A stretch of 64,000 bases of DNA from Monosporascus cannonballus (taxonomy: Eukaryota > Ascomycota > Sordariomycetes > Xylariales), in the NCBI GenBank assembly GCA_004154925.1, contig QJNS01000060.1:248001-312000 (forward strand). Reading direction: 5' to 3'. The stretch's first letter is position 1, and each line of letters opens with the position of its first letter. This document shows positions 38,901 through 52,100 of the stretch, piece by piece. The translations under genes were made by a program, and so were the position numbers. The notes under the pieces are model-generated. The model was not told where the DNA came from, ran no database searches, and was given only the letters and a program-made list of their open reading frames with translations.

Positions 38901-41200
38901 ATATGGTAATAAGTATTTTTAAGATTAATTTTCGAAAATACCTTAGTTAATTTTAAGTAATTTATTATTTTTAAGATTAAAGGTAAAAGATATCGGTTTT
39001 TTATTATTATCCGATTTAACCTTTTATAATTAATACATAATCGGAAATTACCGTCTTTTTTAGGTATAAATAATATTAGTACCTTTACGTTCGTTTTCGA
39101 ATAACTTATCCGATCTGCTTTTCAGTTTTTTCGGATATATTTTTTGAATATCTTTTTTTGGGTTTCCGAACTAAGGTAAATTAATCCGAATAAGGGCGTG
39201 TTTTCTGGGATCAGGTTTATTATATATTTTACTCTTAATAATTAAGGTATTTTTTTGGTTATTTTTTCGGAATATATTCGCCGGAAACTTTGTAAGCATA
39301 CAAAAAAATCGATTATTTTTTATTTTTATTATTCCCCGAATTCCGGGATATTTAATTTTTCGGCTAATTTTATTAAATTAACTGTATAAATTTGTTTACC
39401 GGAAAGTATTAAATTTGTAATTTCCTTTTTATTAACTTTTTATAATAATTCGTATCATTATTAATATATAATTATAACCAATAAAATTTTCAATTTATTT
39501 ATTCCGAGTCGGAATAATAAAAAATCGGGCGCTTTTTAATTGCAATATATTACAAAATAAATTTACTTAAATTTTCGTTTATTCCCGTTATTATTTATAA
39601 TGTTAATAAAAATTTCGTAAGCCCTATAATATTTAATATATGCGCCGTTAGCGCCGATAAAGCCCGGAATATTTACGGAAATTAATTAGAAGTTAAGTTT
39701 TTTCGCCAATTTTCTGCTTATAATATTTACTTATGTTTCGATATCCATATTTATTTATACCGTTACGTCCCCCGTATTTCTTTTGATAAATGCTTTTTTT
39801 TAAAAGGTAATTCTATTTTGACTGTCTTATAGTTATTAGCCGAAATAAATTAAACGTATATGCTTATTCCGGCTTTTTTTTCGGGTTTACGTTTAAAAAT
39901 TAATTTAATTTATTGTTATATATTATAACGTTTTATACGGCTTTCGGAAATCAGTTTCCGTATAGCCGGGATAACAGGGTTTTTGTATCCTTTTTTAATT
40001 TGCAATTTATGTTTTTATAGTTTAGCTTTTTATAGTTATAATATTTAAATAAGCTTTTATAAAAATTAAAGGTATTAAGTCGTACGAATTTATTCCGATT
40101 GGAATTAAATTGGCGATTATTTATTTTTTAATTATAAAAATGTTTACGGGTTTTATTGTTCCTATGTAACGCCTTTAATTTGCTTTAGAAATTTCTTTTT
40201 CCGAAAGCGTTAAAATAGGATCGTTTATTTTTATTAATATTTTTGGCAAAAGATAATTGGTTTTTTTCGCCTTTTTCCAGACGTCCTAATAGCGCTTTGC
40301 TTTATTTGCTATATTATTAGCTTATTTTAGCTTAACGTTTTTTCGTAGTAAAGTATTTTATAACCTTAGTATTAATTTGTAAAAGTAATTAAAAGCAAAA
40401 CGTTTATTATTCCGATTATTTTCCGGGTTAAAAATGTCCGTAAATTTTATTTTATGAACTAGGAGCTTTTATTTAATGTAAAGTCCAACGGCAATTAATC
40501 GGATCGCTATCGTAATTCTATAAATTATTTTTTATATTTCTTATCGAAAATGTTAGGATTTGCATAATTCTTTTTAATAAAAATTTATAAACTTTTTATT
40601 TTTATTTTTTTTTTGTAATTAAAATATTTAAACGTATTGCGGTATAATTATTAAACGTTTGTAATAAAAATATTTATATACCTTATAGCTTATTAAATAT
40701 AAGTAAAGGTATTTCGCTTTGGCTTTTTGGCATAAATTTCCGTAATAGTTTTTATTTAATTTTTTTTTAATTAACGCGCGTTTGGAAAGTTTCAGATAAT
40801 TATAATGCGATATTTGTTTATTGCCTTTGGGCTTTTGCGACGATATCGTAATTAGCTTATAAAGTTTTGCTTTTTTAACTTGTACCATTATTTGTTATTT
40901 GGTTAGTTATCGAAATAATTCCGAATGCTGTTCGTTTTGTTAATGAATAATTTCCAAAATCGGGTTATTATTAAAGGGTTTAACCTTTTTTTATTTTAAA
41001 TTCCGGGATGCGTTCGTTATGTTACGTCCGTTTTCCGACTGTTTAGCTGATGGTTATCGGGACGTATTCTTATTATATATATAAGGTGATTCGGGATCCC
41101 GGGAATTATGGTTTTCTGCCCGTTAAGGTTTTGTTATAGGTTTTTTTGCCTGTTTCCGTACCGTAATCGATCGTTTATCGGTTGGGTTCCGATTGACGGT
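36000..41200 (-). pseudogene. gag-pol of element E copy 1 (RIP-degraded)
   Basis: Minus strand. Gag with a decayed zinc knuckle near 40010-40055 (YYNYKKLNYKNINC) and a basic frame at 40628-40888. Reverse transcriptase with LILFIPKKDGNFRLCINYKR near 39030-39090 and the catalytic box near 38700-38740 as YLNNIIIYSNN. Integrase core near 36890-36970 (NVILVIVDRFTKLKLFIFTV). Chromodomain near 36000-36110 (RKYLIK, KGWPVKYNT) with Trp codons turned to stops. Full domain set, no intact frame. Confidence 0.85.
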
Positions 41201-41289
41201 TTTTTCGATTAATAACTTAAGTTTATTTTGTAATTGGCGAACTTTGTTTTTGGTAATTATCGCGTTATTTTTTATGGCAGATAAAAAAT

Positions 41290-41495
41290 TATAAGATAAT
41301 AAATAATTATAAACTAGATAAAATAATTTTTAATTAATTATAAAGCAGATTTTAAGAAATAAATATATTAAATTATTTTTATTTAATATTTTTTATTAGT
41401 TACCAAATAGTAGATTTATATTAATAAGTAAATCGGTAATTAATCGGTAACTGATCGATTATTAGCCTTATTTTTATAAGGGTTATATTTTTATA
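41290..41495 (-). repeat. LTR-E copy 3 (206 bp)
   Basis: Most RIP-mutated copy (TATAAGATAATAAATAATTA) but exactly the same length. The polypurine segment next to it is deleted. Confidence 0.85.
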
Positions 41496-44400
41496 TAATA
41501 ATATTATTATTAATTTAATATAACGTATTTTGCAAATTTAATTATATATCTTTATTAATAATTTACCGTTATATTCTATGATAAATAATTGCCGTAATAA
41601 TTAATACGTATTATACTACGTAATTAATTATATTCCGTTTAACCTTTCATTATAATCCGTTTTTAACCTTTTTTTCTTTATCTTTTTTTTCTTTTTGCGC
41701 TTATATTTCCATTTTTTCTATATATACGTTTCGTTTGGTTTTTCGTTTTTTTTTATTTTTATTTCGCCTTTTCCGATCATATTACGTATTATTTTTATTT
41801 GTTATATTTTTTTTATAAAAAGTTCCAAAATAAATAATATTTTAATATTAAGAAAAATTAATATTTTTTCGAACGTTATTTTTTTAATATTAATAATATA
41901 ATAAATATTAGTTATATTATAAGTAATAATAAGCCGTATTATATTTACGTAATATAACGTTATTTCGATTATTATACGGTTTATGTTTAAGTTCTGAATG
42001 TTTTAAATTATATTATAATTAATTATTATTATAAAACTTTTCGCATAATAAATAATTATTTTTAATATTATTAATATTATTATTTAATTTTCCGTTTAAA
42101 TTTCGATTATTTATAAAAATACCGCCTAAATAGTTTTTTAATTCGGTATCGATAATTAGGAATTAATCGATAAATTCGAAAAAGTTCGTATTGCAAATAC
42201 TTAATACGAACGTTCTGACATAATTACGGTCGGTTGTCGACTTAACGTCTTTTACGAAACCGAATTCGTTTTTAACGTAATTATTATTAAAAAATTATTT
42301 TTTTAATATAATTAAAATTAATTTTCGATCGTCCGTTATAATTACGGAAATTTAATTTTAACGTTATTTTATAAATTTATAAATTTAAATTTTTATATAG
42401 GTATTACAATATTTTTTATTATTTTGTAATTAATTTCCGATTAAATATAATTTTAAAATATCTTTATAAATAAGGCGATTTTCGAAAACCGTTATACCGT
42501 TACGTTTTCCGTTTATAAATATTTTCCGTCCGTTTTTTGATATTTTAACGAAATTTTAATATTTATTAATAATTATAATTAAAACACGGTATTACCTAGC
42601 AAAATTATTACTAAACTTAAATATATTAAACGCTTTAAAAACAACATTTTATTTTTGATTAATAACAAATTATATTTTAATTATTTAAATCTTCTTTTTC
42701 GTAAAAAATAAAACGTTTTTAATTCTTTCTGGATTATACGTTTAATAAATATAATAAATATTTTTATTTTTATTATTATATATTTTTAATTAATTTCTGA
42801 TATTCCTATATTAATTTTTTCAATATATTTTTTAAAAAGTAAATAACGTAAAATTTAATAATTAAACGTAAAATTTTATTTTCGAAATAAAAATTTAATT
42901 TTTTTTATATTATTTATAAATTATTAATTGGTATATAACAACATAAGTACTTATTAAAAGTTTAAAAATAATCATATAATTAAATAATATTTTAATATTA
43001 ATATTTTCATTTTATTTAAATTTATTCTTTATAATTTTCATAATTATTAAGTAATTAATTTCCGATTAAGTTATTATTATTTCATAATTTTTAAATTATT
43101 TTATTTTTTATATATATATTTAATTTTTTTATAACCTTATAATATTTTAAGCGCATATTTAAAATATTTTCGGGGTTTTTACGTATTATATTTAATAGGT
43201 CAGTTTTTTTATTTAATTAAATATTTGCGTTATTTCCGGTTATTTTAATAACGGATAATATTATTTATTATTTATTTTTTTTATTTCTTATTAAATCCGG
43301 TAATATTATTTAAACGTTATTTAATTTCCGGTTATATTATAATTTTAATAAATGTTTTAAAAATATATTATATATCCGTTAATATTTAATAAAAAATTAT
43401 TTTGTACGTTTAAAAACTTATTTATTCCTTAATTATAATCCGGATATAAAAAAATATAAATTGTTTATTTGCAAATTTAAAATTTTTAATTAATAAATTT
43501 ATTTATTATTTTAATTAAAATTTTATAAACATATAATATTAATTATAATACTTTTTGGGTTATCGTTATTTTTTTCTTAATATTCGTAAATTATTTATCA
43601 CATAATTATTATTTTTTAAAAATATTTTTTAATTTTTTATATTTATTTTTTATAATTTTATAAAATATATTTTATTATTTTCAAATAATATTTATATAAG
43701 GTTTCGAACAAATAATAACCGGTAAATACGTTTTACGTATTATTATGTATAAATTCCGTATTTTGTAATAAATTTATTTAATTATTTTAATATTTATTAA
43801 CGTAATTATGGAAATAATATTTTAAAATTTAATAAATATATTTTGTTCATTTATTATTTTTATCGTTAATAAATTTAATTAACGTACCAAATTTATATTT
43901 AACCTTATCGTAAAGCAATTAAATTAATTTAATTACGGTTAAGATTTTAACCGTAAAAATAAATAATTTTAATTTCGTAAAACAGTTAATAATTGCTAAA
44001 ATTATATTATATTTTAACCCGTTTAAATTTAAATTTTTCGAAAATCCCGTAATAACATTTAAGGAAATGTTTCAAAAAAAAATTATTTAAATAATAATAA
44101 AAATTATAATTATTTATATAGTTTATAACATAATTTTATTCTGCCTTAATAATTCGGATATTATTTAATATATTTTCGGATATTATTTGTTATATTTTTT
44201 AATAAAATATTTTAATTATTAATTTTAATATATGGATATATTTTATATATTTTACCTTTAAATTATTATAATATTAATTAATTAATTATATCCGTAAATA
44301 TTTTATAATAAAATTATAAATTTATTTCGATAATATTAAACCTTATTTAAATTTAAAAGAAAATATTTTGATTTAACGATTAATTATCCGTATTAATTTT

Positions 44401-47400
44401 ATAATATTTAAATTTTTAATTTATAATTTTTAAACCTAATTATAAAATTATTAAAAAAACTTTAATTAAAATATTATTTCGTCCTTAAATAGATTTTTTA
44501 TTAAAAAATGTAAAATATTTTAATTATAAATAATAATTTTAATATTAATTTTATATTTTTTAACTTATTCAGAATCCGATAGTGATATAATTATAATTTA
44601 CAGTTATTATTATTTAATTATTATTCGTAAACGATAAATTTAATAAATATATAATTTTTTATTTTTATTTTTTTAAAAAGGTTTTTATAATTATATAACA
44701 AAAGTTTTTTATTTTTTTATGCGGATAATAACTATTTAAGTTTTCGTTATTTAAAAATTATTTAGGAATTTTACAATAAATAAACTTTATATTATTTTTA
44801 TAAAACTTTTTACCTTTTTATAATTTTTTAAATCGCGTTATATATTTATAATTATTTTTTGTATGTTTTCCGGCATATTATTCGAAAATTCGAATTTTTT
44901 TAAATAATATAAAAATTACGTTTTTATTTGCGATTTTTTTAATATATAATCCGGGTATTTAAATAATTTATTTTCCGAATTAATAATATTCGGTTGGTAT
45001 TAGATTTTAAAATTAAATTACGTAAGGCGGCAATTTTATTAAATTAACTTTTTTTAGATTATGCGCCGGTGTTTTTTTTATATTTTTTAATATTATATAA
45101 TTAATAAATATTAAAAAAAAGATTTATATTTTTAAGATATTACCGTTAATATTTGAAATTTTTATAATCGTTAATAATTTTTATTACTTTTTAAGTTATC
45201 GTTTTTCGGTTAAACTTAATATTTATAATTAATATATAATTAAATGTTAACATTTTCCGTATTTTTATAAAAATATTTTTAATATGGTTTTTATCAAAAC
45301 GTTTATTTTAATCCTCATATTTTTGGCGTTATCCTAATATCGGAAAATAATTATTAATTAAAAAATATCTTTTAAATTTTGGAACGTTTTTTTAATTTTT
45401 TCTGATTATTTAAATTTTGTTATTTTATTTTAACTTTATGTTTTTTAAAAAATGTAATAATAAATTTAATAATACGTAAATAATAAGTAATAAATTTTTA
45501 ATATAAATACGCAAATCTTAAAAATATTTAAATATTGTAAATTAATTTTGGTTTTAATTATATTTTAATAATATCGATCCGTTAACGGTTTATTTTTAAA
45601 TTATTAATATTAATTATAAATTTTAAATATTTTATTTTGGTTTGAAAAATTCGTATTTAAATATTTTAATAAATAATTAATATTATAATAACCGTTCGTA
45701 AATTAATTAAAAATATTTTATATATATATTTTTTATTCAAATAAATAATTATATTATTTAAATATATTACGTATATATAATTAATTAATTTAATTAATAT
45801 TTTGTATTTATAAATGTAAAAAGTAATTAACGTATTAATAAAGTTAAATAACATAATTATATATTTGAATTAATTATATTATATTCGGAAAATAATTTTT
45901 TATTAATTACTTTTTTTAATTTTTATACGGTAATAAATATTTTTAAAATTAATTTTCGAAAATATTTTAATTAACCTTAAACGATTTATTATTTTTAAAA
46001 TTAACAAAAAATATCGATTTTTTATTATTATATAATTTAGCTTTTTATAATTAACGTATAATTAGAAATTACCGTTTTTTAAGTATAAATAATATTAATA
46101 TTTTTATATTTGCTTTCGAATAACGTATTCGGCTTATTTTTAAATTTTTTCGGCTATATTTTTCAAATATTTTTTAAATTTTTAAAATAAGATAAATTAA
46201 GCCAAATAAAAACGTTTTCCTTGGAATTAAATTTATTATATATTTTGCCCTTAATAATTAAGGTATTTTTTTCGTAATTTTTTCGTAATGTATTTGCCGG
46301 AAATTTTTTAAATATATAAAAAAGTTAATTATTTTTTATTTTTATAATTTTATAAATTCCGGGATATTAAAATGTTAGGTTAAATTTATTAAACTAATAA
46401 TATAAAGTTATTTATCGAAAAATATTTATTTTCTAATTTTTTATTTATCGACCTTTTGTAATAATTCGTATAATTATTAATATATAATTATATTTAATAA
46501 AATCCTTAATTTATTTATTCCGAGTTTAAATAATAAGAAATTAACCGTTTTCCGATTACGATATATTATAAAATAAATTTATTTAAATTTTTGTTTGTTT
46601 TTATTATTATTTATTATATTAATAAAAATTTCGTAAGCTTTATAATATTTAATATATGTACCGTTAACGTCAATAAAACTTAAAATATTTACGGAAATTA
46701 ATTAAAAATTAAATTCTTTTGTTAAAGTTTTATTTATAATATTTATTTATATTCCGGTATTTATATCTATTTATGTTATTATATTTTCCGTATTTTTTTA
46801 ATAAATATTTTTATTTTAAAAAATAATTTTATTTCAATTATTTTATAATTATTAACCGAAATAAATTAAACGTATATTTTTATTTTGGCTTTTTTTTAAG
46901 TTTATATTTAGGAATTAATTTAATATATCGTTATATATTATAACGTTTTATACGGCTTTCGGAAATCGGTTTTTATATAGTTAGAATAATAAGGTTTCCG
47001 TATTTTTTTTAATTTATAATTTATATTTTTGTAACATAATTGTTTATAATTATAATATTTAAATAAACCTTTATAAAAATTAAAAATATTAAATTATACG
47101 GATTTATTTTAATCAGAATTAAATTGTTAATTATCTGCCTTCCGAATATAAAAACGCCCGTAATCTTTATTATTTTCGTACGGTATTTTTAATTTATTTT
47201 AAAAAACCTTTTTCTCGAAAATATTAAAATAGAATTATTTATCCTTATTAATATTTTTGGCGGAAAATAATCGGTTTTTTTTATTTTTTTAGGTATCTTA
47301 ATAACATTTTACTTTATTTATTATATTATTAATTCGTTTTAAATTAACGTTTTTCGATAATAAAATATTTCGTAATTTTAATATTAATTTATAAAAATAA

Positions 47401-48299
47401 TTAAAAATAAAACGTTTATTATTTTAATTATTTTCCGGGTTAAAAATGTCCGTAAATTTTATTTTATAAATTAGAAATCTTTATTTAACGTAAAAATCTA
47501 ACGGTAATTAATCGGATCGTTATTACAATTTTATAAATTATTTCCTATATTTCTTATTAAAAAAATTAAAATTTACATAATTATTTTTAATAAAAATCTA
47601 TAAATATTTTATTTTTAATTTTTTCTTATAATTAAAATGATTAAATATAACGTAATATAATCGTTATACGTTCGTAATAAAAACGTTTATATAGCCTATA
47701 ACTTATTAAATATAAATAAAAATATTTTGCCCTAGCTTTTTGATATAAATTTCCGTAATTACTTTTATTTATTTTTTTATTAATGTATATTTAAAAAATT
47801 TCGGATAATTATAATACGGTATTCGTTTATTGCCCTTAAATTTTTATAATAATATCGTAATTAATTTATAAAGTTTTACTTTTTTAATTTATATTATTAT
47901 TGATTATTTAGCTAATTATCGGAATAATTCCGAATATTATTCGTTTTATTAATAAATAATTTCCAAAATCTGGTTATTATTAAAATATTTAACCTTTTTT
48001 TGCTTTAAATTCCAGGACGTATTCCTTATATTATGCCCGTTTTCCGACCGTTTAATTAACGGTTATCGGAATACGTCCTTATTAAATATATAAGGGGATT
48101 TAAGATCCCGAAGACCATAATCTTTTGTCCGTTAAAATTCCGTTATAAGCTTTTTTGCTTATTTCCATATCGTAATCGATCGTTCGTCGGTTGGGTTCCG
48201 ATCGGCGGTTTTTTCGATTAATAACTTAGGTTTATTTTATAGTCGACAAGTTCTGCTTTTGGTAATTATCGCGTTACCTTTTATGGTAAATAGAAAAAT
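41496..48299 (-). pseudogene. Interior of element E copy 2, most strongly mutated
   Basis: Colinear with 32357-41289 minus the Fot1-like insert, but with more AT conversion. The reverse-transcriptase box is seen in the minus frame 45666-45854 (YLNNIIIYLN). The chromodomain segment lies around 43170-43260 and the integrase around 43900-44060. No gene function can remain. Confidence 0.8.
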
Positions 48300-48505
48300 T
48301 ATAAGATAATGGACAGCTGTAAGCTGGGTAAGGTAATCTCCGACCAGTCGTAAAGCAAATTCCAAAAAGTGAATATATTAGGTTATTTCCATCTAGCGTT
48401 TCCCATTAGCTGCCAGATGGTGGATTTATACTAATAAATGGGTCGGTGGCTGATCGATGGCTGGTCGGCTACCAGCCTTATCCTTATAGGGGCTGTATTC
48501 TTACA
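48300..48505 (-). repeat. LTR-E copy 4 (206 bp), 5' LTR of the array
   Basis: Least mutated copy. Ends ..GGGGCTGTATTCTTACA and is followed by TSD GTATT. Includes an inverted repeat GGCTGG..CCAGCC near 48459-48478. Confidence 0.88.
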
Positions 48506-48589
48506 GTATTTAAAAAGAAAAAAGAAAACTTCGATTAAATTAATACAAAACGCGTAATAACCGGACAAATTTTATCGAGACATTCGGCT

Positions 48590-49096
48590 TTAAAGTCGTC
48601 GTTTGTTTAAACTATATTCGTTTTGGGGAACTCGATTATTTTTACGTGGTAAATATTCCAAGATGTAGTTACTGTATCCGTCGCCAACGTTCAGCTTATG
48701 ACGTATTAAATATGAATTCCTTAATAAAAAATTAAAAAGGAGTATAAGCGTTTGCAAAAAGAATAACGCGAAATAAAGGATAAATTAATGGAGATTTTGA
48801 GTTAGTTAAAACGCTTGCGTTTTCAACAAGATATTTTGCAGAAAAAAGCCTTTGTTATTTTAAAGAAAAATTATAAAATAAGTTAATTAGAAAAATAGGA
48901 AAGATTGGAGAAAAAGCAGCGGCGCGTGGAAGTGGAATAAGTGCAGCTTGTTTCTGAGATAGACGTTATTATAGAAGCGTCGGCTTTTTTCGATTGAAAC
49001 GCCGTAGGGTTGGATTTGGGTAAGGGGCCGTTATCGCTTGCAACCTTGGCCGTATTAAAAATGGTCGGTCAGGATTCTGGCGGTAAAACGTCTTAA
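48590..49096 (+). pseudogene. Antisense ORF of element C: Cys-motif plus coiled-coil-like protein
   Basis: Plus strand, opposite to C's pol, on the 3'-LTR side of the chromodomain. Best preserved of the group: PRCSYCIRRQRSAYDVLNMN (C-x2-C-x7-[C to Y]-D-V), a one-base shift in the A-run near 48725-48740, then EYKRLQKE, REIKDKLMEIL, LKRLRFQQDILQKKAFVILK, LEKKQRRVEVE, and a tail ASAFFD..NAVGLDLGKGPLSLATLAV. Stops sit at former Gln or Trp positions. I recall similar short proteins annotated as hypothetical in fungal genomes, but cannot verify this. Function unknown. The Cys cluster could bind zinc (inference). Confidence 0.7.
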
Positions 49097-49129
49097 TTAG
49101 GTTTATTGTATTCGTTAAGTAATTAAGTA

Positions 49130-52100
49130 ATTTTTAAGTATTTTTTAATATAAATATCCTTTTTATTTGATTAAATATTAAACTTTGTTTTTAATTACTT
49201 TGGAATCCAGTATTTGTTCGATTTCGTATTCGTTAAAAATTTTTTCAAATTCCAGGTCTGTTTTTAACGGGGCGGTTTTAGGTACTGGTTCGGATAAGGA
49301 AATATAAAAAACAGGATGTATTTTTATAGTTTTGGGTAACGACAGCCGGTAGTTAATTTTGAAATAACTTTATTAATTTTAAATGAATTAAGCTTTTTAA
49401 AATCGAATTTGTTATTAGGCTTTTTTATTTTGATCTATAAAATATTTAAGGTTATGTTTTATTTCTGGCGTAAAAAATAAATTTTATTTCCTTTCGTTAA
49501 GATTAATCCTTTAATTTTTTTCGTATTATAATATTAAGCTATCCGTTATTAAAGGAATTGCAATTCGTTTTGAAAACGGGTTTGGATTATTTTGATTTTT
49601 ATTAATAAAATTTTTGCTTTTGGAATAATCGTAATAATTTTTAGTGTTTTCTTAAGTAGTTTTTTAGGTTGTTCCGTTTTTATATTATGTTTATATACAG
49701 CTGTATACGGGGATATGCCTATATTTTCGTTAATAAATATGTTGTAAGCGATTTATGCCAGTGGTAAAAGTTTTACCCAGTTATTTTGCTAATAATTAAT
49801 ATAATTTCGAAAATATTGTTTCAAAGTTTAATTAAGTCGTTTTATTTGTTTATTTGTTTAAAGATAATACGTTATTAAAAATTTAAGCTTAATATTAATC
49901 TATTTAAAAAAAAACTGGGATTAAATTTTGAAATAAAAAAACGTATTTTTATCGGAAATAATCTTTTTTGATATCCTATGCTTATTAAGATAATATTTGA
50001 TAAAAACGTAAGCCAATTATTTTGTTATTACGTTTTCTTTAAAAAATAAAAAAATACTTATATTTAGTAAATTTATTAACAATTACCTATATTCCGTTTT
50101 ATTCGATTTTAGTAACTGGGTTTTTAAATAGAAATAAATTAATAATAAAGTCCTAAGCTATAGTGTTTTATGCCTTATCAAAAATATCGGTAGGTTATAG
50201 CAGTCCGTAAGGCTTATAGCGTATTGTTTTTGTTTTGTTGCAAATATTGCAGTTTTTAATTACCTTTTTAACCATTTGGCGTAATTTTAGAAAATTATAC
50301 TTTTCCTATAATTATCTAGTAATTTTGAAAATTCCTTAATATTCGTTTAATAGATTTTCGTAAAATTCTTTTACGAATTATTTTTATTAATCCTTAGGAA
50401 CATAGATTTTGCCATGGTATAGTAACTGATTTTTTAGTTATCCTTTTAGCTGCTAAATTTCTTTTTGTTTTTTTATATTATAAGAATTTTGGAATCATAT
50501 TAAAAGTTTTATAATTAGTTTTTTTATTATTTAACATAACTATATAAGCCGTCCTTATTAAATTGTAATATTTGTATGCTTTTTTTGAAATTTTGAAGTT
50601 ATAATTTCCTTTACTGTTAAGAATATTTGCCTGGATATTTTTTTTTCCTTTGATATGGTATATTTTAAAGTTAAACCTGGACAGAAAAATTATTTATTTT
50701 TTATGTCGCTTATTTAATTTTGGGGCTTTCATGAATTGAATAAGGGTTTTATAATTAAAGTAAATATCGAAAGGCTTTTTTGTTCCGTTAAGAAAAAGTT
50801 CCTATTTCTTAAAAACGTTAATAATCGCCAATAATTTTTTGTCGTAAATCTGGTATTTAAGTTCTGCATTTTGGAATATTTTTAAATAATATGCTATTAG
50901 GTACCATTTGCCGTTATTTTCTTATTGTTTTAGAACTACGCCCAAGACATATTTTAAGGCGTCGGTTTTTAGTCGTTTTTTTTTATCTGTGTTTGGTATC
51001 CTAACGATAAGTCCGCCGGTAATTGCTTTTTTCAGTTCTCGAAATGCTTCTTTGGCTTTTTCTAAGAATTTGAATTTTTTCTTAACGTATTCCTTAATAG
51101 TAAGCTTCGTTAATAATTTAATTATATTTTTATATCCGTTAATTAGGTTACGCACATAATCCGTAAATTCTAAGATTTGTCGGATATTTATAACGTTTGC
51201 TTTATTAAGGACAGGCCAGTTTTTAATTACTTTTAATTTAAAGCGTTAAATATAAATTTGGTCGGATATAAAAATATATTTTAAAAATTTAATTTTTGTA
51301 CGTACCATATACCTTTGGTAAGGTTAATCCGAATATTCGTTTTATCCAGAGTTTTAAATATTTAGGCCATATGTTTTTGTGCTTTTTTAGGGTTTCAAAA
51401 TAAATAAGGATATCGTCGAGATAAACAAACATAAATTTGTCCAGGAATTATTTGAAAATAATTATAGCCAGGTTCTGGAAACTGGCGGAAACATTAATAA
51501 GCCCCATAGGTATTATTTTGTATTCGTAAAATTCATGTACCGTTTTAAATGCCGTTTTCTATTTTTCTTTTTTGGCCATTTTAATGCGGTAATAGCCGTT
51601 TCGAAAGTTAAGTATAGTAAATTATTTGGCTTTACTTGCGTTCTTTTTAAGGCATTTATAAGTATTAAAAAATATCCGTTTTTAATAATGATGTTATTTA
51701 GCTGTTTATAATCGATTATTTTTCGATAAACGGGATTTCCGTTTTCGTCGATCTTTTATTTACTATTTTTTATTTTTAGAACTATAAGAACGGGATATTT
51801 AAAAGAAAAGTTAAAAGGTTAAATATATCTTTTTTTCAGATTAAGTTATATACTTTTCCATAGAGCTTTTAATTTTTCGAGATTTATGTGATAAATTTTG
51901 TAAAACTTAGGATAATATCTTTTGTTAATAAATATCCGACAATATTATTAACCGTAAAAAGCTAATTTTTGATTTTCTTTATTTTTCAATAATTATTTGA
52001 ATTTTTGGTATTCCGAGGGCATTATAAAGATTTGGTTAGGGATTTGTATTTCCTTAATAATATAGCAAATTTTTTGATTATCTTTTTTTAATGTTTTTAT

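Larger units (their letters stand above)
18208..48505 (-). mobile_element. Tandem array of Ty3/Gypsy chromovirus E (LTR-LTR-int-LTR-int-LTR)
   Basis: Four 206-bp LTRs: 18208-18327 joined to 32030-32115 (split by element A), 32151-32356, 41290-41495, 48300-48505. The array is flanked by TSD GTATT (18203-18207 and 48506-48510), so it behaves as one insertion into C. Between LTR 1 and LTR 2 only 35 bp remain, which is the polypurine-tract end of the interior. The first full interior (32357-41289) holds a Fot1-like insertion; the second (41496-48299) lacks it and is more mutated. Both read on the minus strand. Confidence 0.87.
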
